Assembly: GCF_013778305.1 (NCBI RefSeq)
Contig: NZ_JACEIC010000002.1
Span: forward strand, 3,063,669-3,127,668
Source: Nocardioides agri
GTDB lineage: Bacteria; Actinomycetota; Actinomycetes; Propionibacteriales; Nocardioidaceae
DNA: 64,000 nt
Reading direction: 5' to 3'
A program made the position numbers and the translations under genes. Under the pieces are notes generated by a model, which was not told the DNA's origin, made no database searches, and saw only the letters and a list, made by a program, of their open reading frames with translations. Of this stretch, positions 7,437 through 17,062 are shown one piece after another. The first letter of the stretch is position 1; each line of letters opens with the position of its first letter.

Positions 7437-9740
7437 TTGAAGCGACGCATCTCGGGCGTCCTTGGCGCGGCCGCGAGCCTCACGCTCGCGGCCGTCGTCA
7501 TGCCAGGATCGGCGACGGCCACCCCGTCCGCCGACCAGGTTCCCGACGCCCAGCAGGTCACCAACCACAAGAGCGACGACCGGCGGGACCCGCTGGAGGC
7601 CAAGCGGCGGGAGCTGAAGGAGAAGGCGGTCGAGCTGGTCGCCACCGGCAAGCGCGACGTCGTGGACCGCGGCGGCTCCAAGGCCGTCAGGATCTCGGAC
7701 GACAAGTGGGTCGAGTACGGCACCCAGGAGACCGCGCAGCTGCTCACCTTCCTGGTCCAGTTCGGCGACACCGTCGACCCGCGCTTCCCGACCGCACCGG
7801 CCGGGCCGGGCGCGGGCGAGATCCCGGAGCCGGGCGCCGACGACAACAGCACGTACTGGAAGCCGGGCTTCGACCGCCAGCACTACCTCGACATGTTCTT
7901 CAACGGCATGCCGGAGCAGGACGGCGAGTCGTTCAAGGACATCTACAACGAGATGTCCAGCGGTCGCTTCGACGTCGAGGGCGACGTCTCCGACTGGGTG
8001 ACGGTCCCCAACAACGAGGCCAGCTACGGCCAGACCGAGAACAACGTCGACATGACGCGCTTCGTCGGTGACAGCGCGACGGCCTGGTACCAGGCACAGA
8101 AGGCCGCCGGCATGAGCGACGCCGACGTCACGGCCTACCTCCAGCAGTACGACATCTGGGACCGCTTCGACCACGACGGCGACGGCGACTTCTCCGAGCC
8201 CGACGGCTACATCGACCACTTCCAGGCGATCCACGCCGGTGAGGGCGAGGAGGCCGGAGCGCCGGAGTGGGCCATCTGGTCGCACCGCTGGTATGTCAAC
8301 CCCAACCGGACCCAGGGCCCGGAGGGCGCCAAGTACGGCGGTGTCCAGATCGGCAACACCGGCCTCTGGATCCGCGACTACACCACCGAGCCGGAGAACG
8401 GCGGCCTCGGCGTCTTCGCGCACGAGTTCGGCCACGACCTCGGCCTGCCGGACTACTACGACACCAAGGGTGGCGAGAACGGCACCGGCTTCTGGAACCT
8501 GATGAGCTCGGGGTCCTGGATGAGCCACGGCGGCGACGCGATCGGCACCACGCCCAACCACATGGGCGCCACCGAGAAGCTCTACCTCGGCTGGCTCGAC
8601 TACGCCCAGGTGGGCGCCGGCCGGCAGGCCGACGTGAAGCTCGGCCCGTCGTACCACGCGACGAGCAACGCCCAGGCCGTGCTGGTGAACCTGCCGCCCG
8701 GCCAGGAGAAGATCGACGTCGGTGGCGCGGCATCCGGGACGAAGTACTTCTACTCCGGCCAGGGCGACAACCGCACCGCCACCGTGACCAGCCCGGCGTT
8801 CACCGTCCCGGCGGGCGGACAGCTCACCGCGAAGGTCAACTACGACATCGAGGCCAACTGGGACTACGCCTACGCGGAGGTCTCGGCCGACGGCGGCAAG
8901 ACGTTCACCCCGGTGCACACCAACCTGTCGACGAGCACCAACCCCAACAACCAGAACGACGGCGAGGGCATCACCGGCGCCAGCGGGGGCAAGTGGGTCG
9001 ACCTGACGGCCGACCTCGCGTCTTACGCCGGTCAGAGCGTCCAGCTGCGCTTCCGGATGTTCAACGACGAGGCGTCGCACGGTCTCGGCTTCAAGGTCGA
9101 CGACATCGCGGTGGGCACCGCCCTGACCACCGGTGTCGAGGACGGTGCGCCGACGTGGACCAAGGACGGCTTCCTCGTCGTCGAGAACGGCAGCTACAAC
9201 AAGCCGTACGTGCACTACTACCTCGCCGAGAACCGCGTCTACGGTGGCTACGACTCGACGCTGAAGAAGGGCCCGTACAACTTCGGCTGGGCGGTCACCA
9301 AGCCCAACAAGGTCGAGCACTTCCCGTACCAGGACGGCCTGCTGGTCTGGTACGCGAACTCCCTCTACTCCGACAACAACACCAGCGAGCACCCGGGCGG
9401 CGGCGAGGCCCTGCCGGTCGACGCTCACGCGAAGGCGCTGGAGTGGAGTGACGGGACCGTCGCGCGCAACCGGATCCAGTCCTACGACGCGACGTTCACG
9501 CTCGACCAGACCGACCCGATCAGCCTGCACCGGGAGGCCGCCACCGCCGGTGGCACCCAGCGCACCACGCTGGTCCAGAGGGCGCAGAACGGCGTGAAGG
9601 TGTTCGACGACACCGACCCGAACGCCTACTACGACGCGTCGAACCCGGGTGGTTCGGTCATCGTGGGTGGCACGGGCACGACGATCCGCATCCTGACGGC
9701 CAACGCCACGAAGGGCGTGATGACGGTCCGCGTGAACTGA
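7437..9740 (+). CDS. Secreted M6-family (immune inhibitor A-like) metalloprotease
   Basis: A 767-residue extracellular zinc protease. It has a signal peptide of about 30 residues (MKRRISG start, cleavage near ATATP), a pro-region, and the catalytic motif HEFGHDLGLPD (His329, Glu330, His333), in the HExxHxxGxxD form of M6 peptidases. After the catalytic domain comes a beta-rich region (about residues 430-560, GGQLTAKVNYDIEANW and WVDLTADLASYAG segments) typical of immune-inhibitor-A accessory domains. The TTG start has a good ribosome-binding site (GGAGG at 7426-7430). Likely role: extracellular protein degradation. It is followed by a 17-bp perfect hairpin. Confidence 0.93.
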   Translation: MKRRISGVLGAAASLTLAAVVMPGSATATPSADQVPDAQQVTNHKSDDRRDPLEAKRRELKEKAVELVATGKRDVVDRGGSKAVRISDDKWVEYGTQETAQLLTFLVQFGDTVDPRFPTAPAGPGAGEIPEPGADDNSTYWKPGFDRQHYLDMFFNGMPEQDGESFKDIYNEMSSGRFDVEGDVSDWVTVPNNEASYGQTENNVDMTRFVGDSATAWYQAQKAAGMSDADVTAYLQQYDIWDRFDHDGDGDFSEPDGYIDHFQAIHAGEGEEAGAPEWAIWSHRWYVNPNRTQGPEGAKYGGVQIGNTGLWIRDYTTEPENGGLGVFAHEFGHDLGLPDYYDTKGGENGTGFWNLMSSGSWMSHGGDAIGTTPNHMGATEKLYLGWLDYAQVGAGRQADVKLGPSYHATSNAQAVLVNLPPGQEKIDVGGAASGTKYFYSGQGDNRTATVTSPAFTVPAGGQLTAKVNYDIEANWDYAYAEVSADGGKTFTPVHTNLSTSTNPNNQNDGEGITGASGGKWVDLTADLASYAGQSVQLRFRMFNDEASHGLGFKVDDIAVGTALTTGVEDGAPTWTKDGFLVVENGSYNKPYVHYYLAENRVYGGYDSTLKKGPYNFGWAVTKPNKVEHFPYQDGLLVWYANSLYSDNNTSEHPGGGEALPVDAHAKALEWSDGTVARNRIQSYDATFTLDQTDPISLHREAATAGGTQRTTLVQRAQNGVKVFDDTDPNAYYDASNPGGSVIVGGTGTTIRILTANATKGVMTVRVN

Positions 9741-9758
9741 TCGTCGCAACGGCACGAC

Positions 9759-9802
9759 CGAGGGGGTCGTGCGCCTGGGAGACCGGGCGCACGACCCCCT
9801 CG
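9759..9802. terminator. Strong bidirectional hairpin terminator
   Basis: Perfect 17-bp arms CGAGGGGGTCGTGCGCC (9759-9775) and its complement (9786-9802) around a 10-nt loop, midway between the convergent protease and MFS genes. There is no T-run. Its position suggests it serves both genes. Confidence 0.85.
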
Positions 9803-9878
9803 TCGTGGGCACGGGCTCAGCGTCAGCGCGAACGGCGGTCCCGCCAGGCACCGGCGCGGAGACGGCTCGTGTGAGTAC

Positions 9879-11330
9879 TCAGGCCTGGACGTGCTCCGGG
9901 TGCTCGGCCTCCCACTCGGCCTGCGGTCCGGGCACGACGTGCGTGCTGGCCCGCACGACCGGCACCAGGATCGCGACGACCGTGGCGGCGGTGGCGGTGA
10001 TGGCCAGCAGCAGGAAGCCGTGGGAGTAGCCGGACTCGACCGGGAGGCCGGTCGGCTGCAGCTCGCTGGTGACCACCGTGGCGAGCAGGGCGGAGCCGAT
10101 CGCACCGCCGACCGTGCGGATGTTGGTGTTCATGCCGCTCGCGACGCCGGTCTGCGACTGCGGGACGGCGGCGACGACGAGGTTCGACATCGCGGCGAAC
10201 GCGAGCCCGAAGGCGAGACCGAGGAAGAGCGTCTCGACGACGATCATCCAGAGCTCGTCGTGGGCGAACGCGATGCCGAACATGCCGATCGCGGTCAGCG
10301 CGGCGCCGACCACGAGGAGCGCCTTGGAGCCGACGCGCGTCGCGAGCCGGCCGGCTGCGACGCCGCCGATGAAGCTGGCGACGGTCTGGGGGAGCAGCAG
10401 GAGGCCGGACTGGGTGACGGTCGCGCCGAAGCCGTAGCCGGCGGCCTCCGGGGTCTGCAGGAACTGCGGCACGAAGGCGAACATCGAGTACATGCCCATG
10501 CCGAACAGCAGGGCGACGAGGTTGACGGTCCAGACGGTCGGGATCCGCATCATCCGCATGTCGACCAGCGGCTGGTCGCTGCGCGCCTCGGCGACCACCC
10601 AGACGGGCAGCAGCACGGCGGCAGCCACGAAGAGGCCGATGATCTCCGGAGAGGCCCAGCCCCAGTGGTGGCCCTGGCTCACCGCGACCAGCAGCGCGAC
10701 CAGCCACCCGGAGAGCAGCAGCGCGGTGCCGATGTTGATCCGGCCCGGCGTGCGCTCCGGGGACTCCGGCACCCAGATCGCTGCGCCGATCGCGGCCAAC
10801 GTCGTGATGATCATCGGGATCCAGAACAGCCAGTGGTAGCTCAGCGCCTCGACGAGCGGGCCGGCGATCACGAGGCCGACACCACCGCCGACGGCGAGCA
10901 GCGCCGCCGACGTGCCGATCGCGGAGGCGACCTTCTCGCGCGGGAACTCGTCGCGGATGATGCCGAAGGTCAGCGGCAGCACGCCGCCGCCGATGCCCTG
11001 GATCGCGCGGGCCGCGATCATCACGCCGACGGTCGAGGCGACCGCGGCGAGCAGTGAGCCGACGGCCAACGCGGCGAGCGCCACGACGAGCATCCGCTCC
11101 TTGCCGACCTTGTCGCCGACACGGCCGATGATCGGGGTGAAGACGGAGGCGGAGACGAGGTAGGCGGTGAGCACCCACGTCACGGTCGCCTGGTCGGTGC
11201 CGAGTGCGGCCTGGATGGTCGGGAGCACCGGGTTGACCATCGACTGGAGCAGGGAGAAGGAGGCCACCCCTACGCAGAGCACCAGGAAGGTGACGCGATA
11301 GTCGGTACGGCGCGCGAGGGGGTCGGTCAT
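9879..11330 (-). CDS. MFS multidrug efflux transporter (DHA2-like)
   Basis: A 483-residue major-facilitator protein with about 12-14 hydrophobic segments. The motif-A region reads GRVGDKVGKER after helix 2, and motif C-like GxxxGP (GGGVGLVIAGPLVEAL) is present in helix 5, the antiporter signature. The substrate is unknown. ATG 11330 is chosen because the sequence before it is poorly hydrophobic and lies in the promoter region; an upstream ATG at 11381 would add 17 residues. Confidence 0.88.
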   Translation of the reverse strand: MTDPLARRTDYRVTFLVLCVGVASFSLLQSMVNPVLPTIQAALGTDQATVTWVLTAYLVSASVFTPIIGRVGDKVGKERMLVVALAALAVGSLLAAVASTVGVMIAARAIQGIGGGVLPLTFGIIRDEFPREKVASAIGTSAALLAVGGGVGLVIAGPLVEALSYHWLFWIPMIITTLAAIGAAIWVPESPERTPGRINIGTALLLSGWLVALLVAVSQGHHWGWASPEIIGLFVAAAVLLPVWVVAEARSDQPLVDMRMMRIPTVWTVNLVALLFGMGMYSMFAFVPQFLQTPEAAGYGFGATVTQSGLLLLPQTVASFIGGVAAGRLATRVGSKALLVVGAALTAIGMFGIAFAHDELWMIVVETLFLGLAFGLAFAAMSNLVVAAVPQSQTGVASGMNTNIRTVGGAIGSALLATVVTSELQPTGLPVESGYSHGFLLLAITATAATVVAILVPVVRASTHVVPGPQAEWEAEHPEHVQA

Positions 11331-11419
11331 GCTTCGCCCAACCTCGTCCCGGACTGGTTGATTCCGGCAACCGTCGAGCAATCGGTGTGAGGAGGCTCGC
11401 GTCGTAGCCTGGGCCGGCG

Positions 11420-12550
11420 ATGTCCACTGCCCCGCTCTGCCACCACTTCGACGCCGGCCGCTGCCGCTCGTGCAGCTGGCTCGGCCTGCCCTACGACGTG
11501 CAGCTGCTGGACAAGCAGCGCCAGGTCGAGACGCTGCTGGCGGCCCACGACGTGGCCTGGCTGTCGCCGGTCGCGAGCCCGCAGCTCGGCTTCCGCAACA
11601 AGGCCAAGATGGTCGTGCACGGGACCGCCGACGACCCGACGCTCGGCATCCTCAACCCGGCCGGCAGCGGGGTCGACCTGCGCGACTGCCCCCTGCACAC
11701 GCCAGGGATCCGGGCGGCGCTGCCGGTGCTCGCCGACTTCGTCACGACCGCCCGGGTGACGCCGTACGACGTGCCGGCGCGGCGCGGCGAGCTCAAGCAC
11801 CTGCTGGTGACCGAGTCGCCGGACGGGGAGCTGATGGTGCGGTGGGTGCTGCGCTCGCAGGAGCCGGTGACCCGGATCCAGAAGCACCTCCCGGCGCTGC
11901 GTGCGGCGCTGCCGGCGCTGGCGGTCGCGTCGGTCAACCTCCAGCCCGAGCACAAGGCGATCCTCGAGGGCGACCGGGAGATCCTGCTGACCGAGCAGGA
12001 GACGCTGACGATGCGGGTCGCCGGGCTCGACCTGCACCTGCGCCCGCAGAGCTTCTTCCAGACCAACACCGCGATGGCCGCCGAGCTCTACGAGCGCGCC
12101 CGCGCCTGGGTGTCCGAGGTCGGGCCGGGGAGCGTCTGGGACCTCTACTGCGGGGTCGGCGGCTTCGCGCTCGCGCTCGCCGGGCCGGCCGTCGACGTCA
12201 TCGGGGTCGAGGTGAGCACCGAGGCGGTCGCCTCCGCGACGCTGAGCGCGCGGGAGGCCGGCGTGGACGCCACCTTCGTGGCCGGCGACGCGACGGCGTA
12301 CGCCGTGGCCGCCGCGGCACCGCCGGACCTCGTGGTGGTGAACCCGCCGCGGCGCGGCATCGGCGCCGAGCTGGCGGGCTGGCTCGAGACGTCCGGCGTC
12401 CAGCGCGTCCTCTACTCCAGCTGCAACGCGCAGACGCTCGCGACCGACCTGGCCGCGATGCCGAGCCTGCGGCCGGTGCGTGGGCAGCTGCTCGACATGT
12501 TCCCCAACACCGGGCACTACGAGGTGCTGACGCTGCTGGAGCGGCGATGA
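11420..12550 (+). CDS. rlmC: 23S rRNA (uracil-C5)-methyltransferase, RlmC/RumB type
   Basis: A 376-residue SAM-dependent rRNA methyltransferase. The N-terminal iron-sulfur cysteines C7, C15 and C18 (CHHFDAGRCRSC) are present without a TRAM domain, as in RlmC. The motif SFFQTN, the SAM site DLYCGVGGFALALA and the catalytic Cys335 in YSSCN follow. It would methylate U747 (E. coli numbering) of 23S rRNA; actinobacterial family members may have broader specificity. The stop overlaps the start of the TraR/DksA-like gene (ATGA), so the two are translationally coupled. A TAGCCT box lies 9 nt before the ATG. Confidence 0.92.
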   Translation: MSTAPLCHHFDAGRCRSCSWLGLPYDVQLLDKQRQVETLLAAHDVAWLSPVASPQLGFRNKAKMVVHGTADDPTLGILNPAGSGVDLRDCPLHTPGIRAALPVLADFVTTARVTPYDVPARRGELKHLLVTESPDGELMVRWVLRSQEPVTRIQKHLPALRAALPALAVASVNLQPEHKAILEGDREILLTEQETLTMRVAGLDLHLRPQSFFQTNTAMAAELYERARAWVSEVGPGSVWDLYCGVGGFALALAGPAVDVIGVEVSTEAVASATLSAREAGVDATFVAGDATAYAVAAAAPPDLVVVNPPRRGIGAELAGWLETSGVQRVLYSSCNAQTLATDLAAMPSLRPVRGQLLDMFPNTGHYEVLTLLERR

Positions 12551-12900
12551 CCGACGCCCGCGAGCTGCTGGCCGACGAGCGCCGCCGCACCCTGCGGCGG
12601 CTGGCCGACCTGCGCGGCGACTACCAGGGCTTCGTCGAGGCGTCGAACGACAGCAACGCTGACGACGAGCACGACCCGGAGGGCGCCACCATCGCCTTCG
12701 AGCGCTCCCAGGTGGGCGCCCTGGTGCAGCAGGCCGAGGAGCACCTGCGCGCGATCGACGCGGCGCAGGCCCGCCTCGACGAGGGCAGGTACGGCGTGTG
12801 CGTGGTGTGCGGCAAGCCGATCCCGGCCGAGCGGCTGGAGGTGCGGCCGACGGCGGCGACCTGCGTGGCCTGCGCTCAGTCGCGCAGCCGGCCGGTCTGA
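12547..12900 (+). CDS. TraR/DksA-type C4 zinc-finger protein
   Basis: A 117-residue protein with an N-terminal helical region and a C-terminal C4 zinc finger, CVVC...CVAC with 17 residues between the pairs, of the DksA/TraR family. DksA proteins bind the RNA polymerase secondary channel, but the actinobacterial short forms are poorly characterised. The acidic stretch DSNADDEHDPEGATIAFERSQ resembles the E/D-rich coiled-coil tip segment. Its start overlaps the rlmC stop, and its last 25 bp overlap the converging response-regulator gene. Confidence 0.85.
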   Translation: MTDARELLADERRRTLRRLADLRGDYQGFVEASNDSNADDEHDPEGATIAFERSQVGALVQQAEEHLRAIDAAQARLDEGRYGVCVVCGKPIPAERLEVRPTAATCVACAQSRSRPV

Positions 12901-13529
12901 TAGGCCCACATCGCGATCTCGACACGGTTGCGGGCACCGAGCTTGGTGAGCAGCGCCGCGACGTGGGTCTTCACCGTGGTGATCCCGATGAAGAGCTCCG
13001 CGCCGATCTCGGCGTTGGTGCGTCCGCGGGCGACCAGGCCGAGCACCTGCTCCTCGCGCTCGGTCAGCGGCTCACGGGGCTGGCTGGGCGCGAGCGGGAG
13101 GCTGTCGGCGAAGGTCGAGAGCAGTCGCCGGGTGACGCCCGGGGCGATCAGAGCGTCGCCTGCCGCGGCCGCGTGCACGGCCTGCACGAGCAGCTCGGGG
13201 CCGGCGTCCTTGAGCAGGAAGCCGCGCGCACCGGCGCGCAGCGCGCCGAGGACGTACTCGTCGAGGTCGAAGGTCGTGATGACGACGACGGCCACCGGGT
13301 CGGCGATGCCGGGCCCGGCCACTCTGCGGGTGACCTCGATCCCGTCGTACCCGGGCATCCGGATGTCGACGAGCAGCACGTCCGGCCGGACGTCGGCGAC
13401 GGTCGCGACGGTGGACGGGCCGTCGGCCGCCTGGCCGACCACGTCGATGCCGTCCTGGGCGCCGAGGATCATCGCCAGGCCTGTGCGCACCAGGTCCTGG
13501 TCGTCGGCGACGACCACGCGGATGCTCAT
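12876..13529 (-). CDS. LuxR/NarL-family response regulator
   Basis: A 217-residue two-component regulator. The receiver domain (residues 3-120) has acidic D9/D10, the phospho-acceptor Asp55 (LLVDIRMPG), a Thr in VITTFD and Lys in LLKD. The C-terminal helix-turn-helix begins LTEREEQVLGLVARGRTNAEI, the GerE/LuxR signature. The ATG overlaps the kinase stop (ATGA), giving a coupled operon. The 3' end overlaps the converging TraR-like gene by 25 bp. The target genes are unknown. Confidence 0.93.
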   Translation of the reverse strand: MSIRVVVADDQDLVRTGLAMILGAQDGIDVVGQAADGPSTVATVADVRPDVLLVDIRMPGYDGIEVTRRVAGPGIADPVAVVVITTFDLDEYVLGALRAGARGFLLKDAGPELLVQAVHAAAAGDALIAPGVTRRLLSTFADSLPLAPSQPREPLTEREEQVLGLVARGRTNAEIGAELFIGITTVKTHVAALLTKLGARNRVEIAMWAYQTGRLRD

Positions 13530-14674
13530 GCGCCGGACCGCAGTGGCAGCTCGGCAGCGACCAGCCAGCCGCCGCCCTCGGCCGGACCGGCGGCCAGCGT
13601 GCCGCCGAGCATCTCGGCGCGCTCGGTCATGCCGACGATGCCGTAGCCGGGCTGCCAGAGGGGATCCGCGGTCCCGTCGTCGCGCACCCGGACCCGGGCG
13701 TGGTCGGGCTCGACGGTCACGTCGATCTCGATGCGGGTCGCCTCGCGCGCGTGCCGGCGGGCGTTGGTCAGCGACTCCTGGGCGAGCCGGAAGACCGCCT
13801 GGTCGACGGTCGCCGGCAGCGCCGAGGCGTCGCCGTCGACATGGACGACGACGGCCGGCCGGCCGTCCGGCTGGGCGAGCGAGGAGAGCGCGGCGACGCC
13901 GCCGACCGGGGCGTACTCGGCGGGGGTCCCGGCGCGCAGCACCCCGACCATCGCCCGCATCTGGGCGAGCGTCCGCGACGCCTCGTCCTCGATCGAGGCG
14001 AGCGCCTCGAGCGCGACCGCGGGGTCCCGGGCGCCGACGGTGCGGCCCATCTGGGCCTGCACCGCGATCGCCGAGACGTGGTGGGCGACCACGTCGTGCA
14101 GGTCGCGCGCGAGGCCGACCCGCTCCTCGCTGCGGATCTGCTCGAGCTGGCGCCGGTTGGCGGTCGTGCGGTAGCGCAGGATCGCGCCCGACCCGGCCGC
14201 GAGGGCGAGCACGGCGTACCCGCCGATCACGTCGCCGAGCGTGCTGGGCGTGGTGACGATCGACGTGGTGGCGACGGCCATCACGACCGCGAGACCGATC
14301 ACGACCTCGCGGCCGGAGCCCCACCGAGTCACGGCGTACACGAGGACGAGGAAGTAGAGCATCGAGGCGAGCCCCACCTCCTGGCGACCGAACCACACGG
14401 CCACCAGCTGGACCACGGTCACCACCCCGAACCCGACGACGATCATCGCGAGGGGGTGGGTACGCCGCCACAGCAGCGTCGGCGTCAGGCCGATCGCGAG
14501 CACCATCGCGAACGGACGCCACGGCACGTCGGGCGCGAGGATGCCCTCGAGCAGCGCGGCGATCGAGAACCCGGCGACCAGGACCCAGTCGCGCCAGACC
14601 CGGGCCGGGGCGTCGTCGGGCCGCGGCTCGCGCCACAGCGCGCGCCACGACTCCCTCATCCCCGGTCCGGCCAC
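13526..14674 (-). CDS. Sensor histidine kinase (HisKA_3 type)
   Basis: A 382-residue membrane kinase, partner of the downstream LuxR-type regulator. Five to six transmembrane helices occupy residues 30-165, followed by the HisKA_3 dimerisation motif with His193 (ARDLHDVVAHHVSAI), an N-box-like FRLAQESLTNARRHA, and the G-box GYGIVGMTERA. There is no extracellular sensor domain, so sensing is probably intramembrane, as in DesK- or LiaS-like kinases. The GTG start is favoured because TAGGCT lies exactly 6 nt upstream; ATG 14659 is an alternative. Confidence 0.93.
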   Translation of the reverse strand: MAGPGMRESWRALWREPRPDDAPARVWRDWVLVAGFSIAALLEGILAPDVPWRPFAMVLAIGLTPTLLWRRTHPLAMIVVGFGVVTVVQLVAVWFGRQEVGLASMLYFLVLVYAVTRWGSGREVVIGLAVVMAVATTSIVTTPSTLGDVIGGYAVLALAAGSGAILRYRTTANRRQLEQIRSEERVGLARDLHDVVAHHVSAIAVQAQMGRTVGARDPAVALEALASIEDEASRTLAQMRAMVGVLRAGTPAEYAPVGGVAALSSLAQPDGRPAVVVHVDGDASALPATVDQAVFRLAQESLTNARRHAREATRIEIDVTVEPDHARVRVRDDGTADPLWQPGYGIVGMTERAEMLGGTLAAGPAEGGGWLVAAELPLRSGA

Positions 14675-14680
14675 GTGCCC

Positions 14681-14686
14681 AGCCTA
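14681..14686 (-). promoter_or_regulatory. Candidate leaderless -10 box of the two-component operon
   Basis: TAGGCT on the minus strand lies 6 nt before the GTG start of the sensor kinase. No Shine-Dalgarno is present, and the box supports the GTG over the internal ATG. Confidence 0.5.
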
Positions 14687-14805
14687 GGGAGCGGGCGCCC
14701 GCGGCGTACCGGCCGAAAGGAGGACTCGCGCACCCTCCGGACGGCGGAGCAGGTGCGGCCCCGACGCCGATGCGGCCGCGGGTCGCCGGCCGGGAGCGTG
14801 GTGGC

Positions 14806-16950
14806 ATGTCCCGACTCCTCTACCGCTGGGGCCGCTGGTCGGCCCGCCGCCCGTGGGTCGCGATCGCCGCCTGGCTGGCAGCGACCGTGATCGTGGTCGT
14901 CGCCTCCGCCTCCTTCGGCAAGGCGCTCGCCGACACCAATGCCGCTCCCGGCACCGACTCCCAGGCCGCCGCGGACCTGCTCGCCCGCACCGGCGCCGAC
15001 GGCATCACGGCGTACGTCGTGGCGCGTCCGGCCGCCGGCGCCGCCGTGGAGGAGGCCGCGCTCGACCGGCTCGGCAGCGAGCTCGCCGACCTGCCGCACG
15101 TGCTCGGCGTCAGCGAGCGGACTTCGGCCGACGGCGGCACGGCCGTGCTCACGCTCGCCTATCCGCCGGTCGAGGACCTCTCGGTCGACGACCTCGCCGC
15201 CCTCGAGGCCACCCTCGACGACGTCCGCGACGACGGCGCCTGGCGGGTCGAGGGTGGTGGCGACCTCTACTTCAACTTCGGTGGGCCGGAGTCCAACGTC
15301 GGCGAGCTGCTCGGCATCGTGGTCGCGCTCGTGGTGCTGGTGATCGCGTTCGGGTCGCTGCTCGCGGCCGGCCTGCCGATCGCGATCGCCCTGCTCGGCC
15401 TGCTCCTCGGCGCCAGTGCGCTCCCCCTGGTCGCGTACCTCGTCGACGTGCCCGTGTGGGCCACGGCGATGGCGGCGATGGTCGGCCTCGGGGTCGGCAT
15501 CGACTACGCGCTCTTCCTGCTCACCCGCTACCGCGAGCACCTCGACCTCGGCATGACCGTGCCCGAGGCGGTCGGCCGAGCCGTCGCCACCGCCGGGCAG
15601 GCGGTGCTCTTCGCCGGAGGGATCGTGGTGCTGGCGATCCTCGGGCTGGTCGTGGCCGGCCTGCCGTTCGTCACCGCAGGCGGGATCGGCATCGCCGTCG
15701 TCGTGCTGGTGATGGTGCTCGCGGCCCTCACGCTGCTGCCCGCCCTGCTCGGTCTGGCCGGGCGCCGGCTCGCCGGGAGGTCCCGCTTCGCACATCGGTC
15801 CGCATCGTCGGTGGCCCGCTGGAAGCGCTGGGGCGGGCACGTCACCCGCCACGCCCCGGCGTACGCCGCGGGCGGCGCGCTGCTGCTGGTCGCCCTCGCG
15901 CTGCCGGTGCTGGGTATGCGGCTCGGCCTGCCCGACCAGGGCAGCTATCCCGAGTCCAGCACCGAGCGCCGCGCCTACGACCTCGTCGCCGACGCGTTCG
16001 GGCCGGGCGCCACCGGGCCGCTGGTGGTCGCGGTCTCGCCGGCGGCCGCGGCCGACCGGGTCGGGAACGCGCTGCGCGAGGACGCCGGCATCGCCGACGT
16101 CGCCGAGCCGCAGGACTTCCCGGACGCCGACGTGGCCGTGCTCGTGGCCGAGGCGACCACCGCGCCCCAGGACGCGACGACCCGCACCACCGTCGAACGC
16201 CTGCGCTCGGAGGTCATCCCGGCCGTCGCCGACGGAGCGTCGGTGCACGTCGGCGGGTACACCGCGACCATCGACGACCTCGGCGCGCGGGTGGCCGACC
16301 GGCTGCCGTGGTTCGTGCTCGCGGTGGTCCTGCTGTCGTTCGTGCTGCTGGTCGTGGTGTTCCGCTCGGTGCTGGTGCCGCTCAAGGCGGCGCTGCTCAA
16401 CCTGCTGAGCGTCGGTGCGGCGTACGGCGTGATCGTGATGGTCTTCCAGTGGGGCTGGGGGGCGGACCTGATCGGGCTGGAGTCGACGATCCCGGTGATC
16501 TCCTTCATCCCGCTCTTCATGTTCGCGATCCTCTTCGGGCTCTCGATGGACTACGAGGTGTTCCTGCTGTCGCGGATCCGCGAGGAGTACCTGCGCACCG
16601 GCGACGCCGACGGCGCCGTCGTGCACGGCATCGGCGTCACCGCCCGGACGATCTCGTCGGCGGCGGCGATCATGGTCGCGGTCTTCGCCGGCTTCGTGCT
16701 CGGCGCGGACCCGATCCTCAAGATGCTCGGCCTCGGCCTGGCGACCGCGGTGCTGCTGGACGCGACCGTCGTGCGGCTGGTGCTGGTGCCGGCCGCGATG
16801 AAGCTGCTGGGCCGGGCCGCATGGTGGCTGCCGTCGTGGCTGGACCGGGCGCTGCCGGTGCTCGACGTGGAGCCGTCGGTGGGCGCCGCTGTCCCCGCTT
16901 CATCAAGGGATGTGGGCGAAGCTGCGGGTCGGCCGGCCTTCATCCCTTGA
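14806..16950 (+). CDS. MMPL/RND-family transporter
   Basis: A 714-residue transporter with two homologous halves: a first helix at residues 20-40, a periplasmic loop to about 170, helices to about 330, then a second repeat beginning near residue 355. The MMPL signatures GVGIDYALFLLTRYREHL and FGLSMDYEVFLLSRIREEYL (residues about 230 and 580) carry the paired Asp-Tyr of proton-coupled members. Relatives export lipids or drugs. The last ~25 residues are encoded inside an inverted-repeat element and are probably not conserved. It is divergent from the sensor kinase, so it may be a target of that system. Confidence 0.9.
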   Translation: MSRLLYRWGRWSARRPWVAIAAWLAATVIVVVASASFGKALADTNAAPGTDSQAAADLLARTGADGITAYVVARPAAGAAVEEAALDRLGSELADLPHVLGVSERTSADGGTAVLTLAYPPVEDLSVDDLAALEATLDDVRDDGAWRVEGGGDLYFNFGGPESNVGELLGIVVALVVLVIAFGSLLAAGLPIAIALLGLLLGASALPLVAYLVDVPVWATAMAAMVGLGVGIDYALFLLTRYREHLDLGMTVPEAVGRAVATAGQAVLFAGGIVVLAILGLVVAGLPFVTAGGIGIAVVVLVMVLAALTLLPALLGLAGRRLAGRSRFAHRSASSVARWKRWGGHVTRHAPAYAAGGALLLVALALPVLGMRLGLPDQGSYPESSTERRAYDLVADAFGPGATGPLVVAVSPAAAADRVGNALREDAGIADVAEPQDFPDADVAVLVAEATTAPQDATTRTTVERLRSEVIPAVADGASVHVGGYTATIDDLGARVADRLPWFVLAVVLLSFVLLVVVFRSVLVPLKAALLNLLSVGAAYGVIVMVFQWGWGADLIGLESTIPVISFIPLFMFAILFGLSMDYEVFLLSRIREEYLRTGDADGAVVHGIGVTARTISSAAAIMVAVFAGFVLGADPILKMLGLGLATAVLLDATVVRLVLVPAAMKLLGRAAWWLPSWLDRALPVLDVEPSVGAAVPASSRDVGEAAGRPAFIP

Positions 16951-17014
16951 TGGAACCGCGCTTCCCCGGGCGAGCTCGGTGAGGGAAGCGCGGCTCCACC
17001 TGCATCCCGTGATG
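16901..17014. repeat. Cluster of inverted repeats at the end of the MMPL gene
   Basis: Three related 12-mers occur: CATCAAGGGATG (16901-16912), its exact complement CATCCCTTGATG (16941-16952) and the near copy CATCCCGTGATG (17003-17014). Between the last two lies a second perfect hairpin, CCGCGCTTCCC (16956-16966) with GGGAAGCGCGG (16983-16993). The first pair spans the MMPL stop codon. The structure could be a terminator pair for the convergent genes or a REP-like palindromic element. Confidence 0.7.
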
Positions 17015-17062
17015 AAACGCCCGGGGGCGCAGCCGGCGGCGCAGGCGGGGGGCGGGCCGCCG

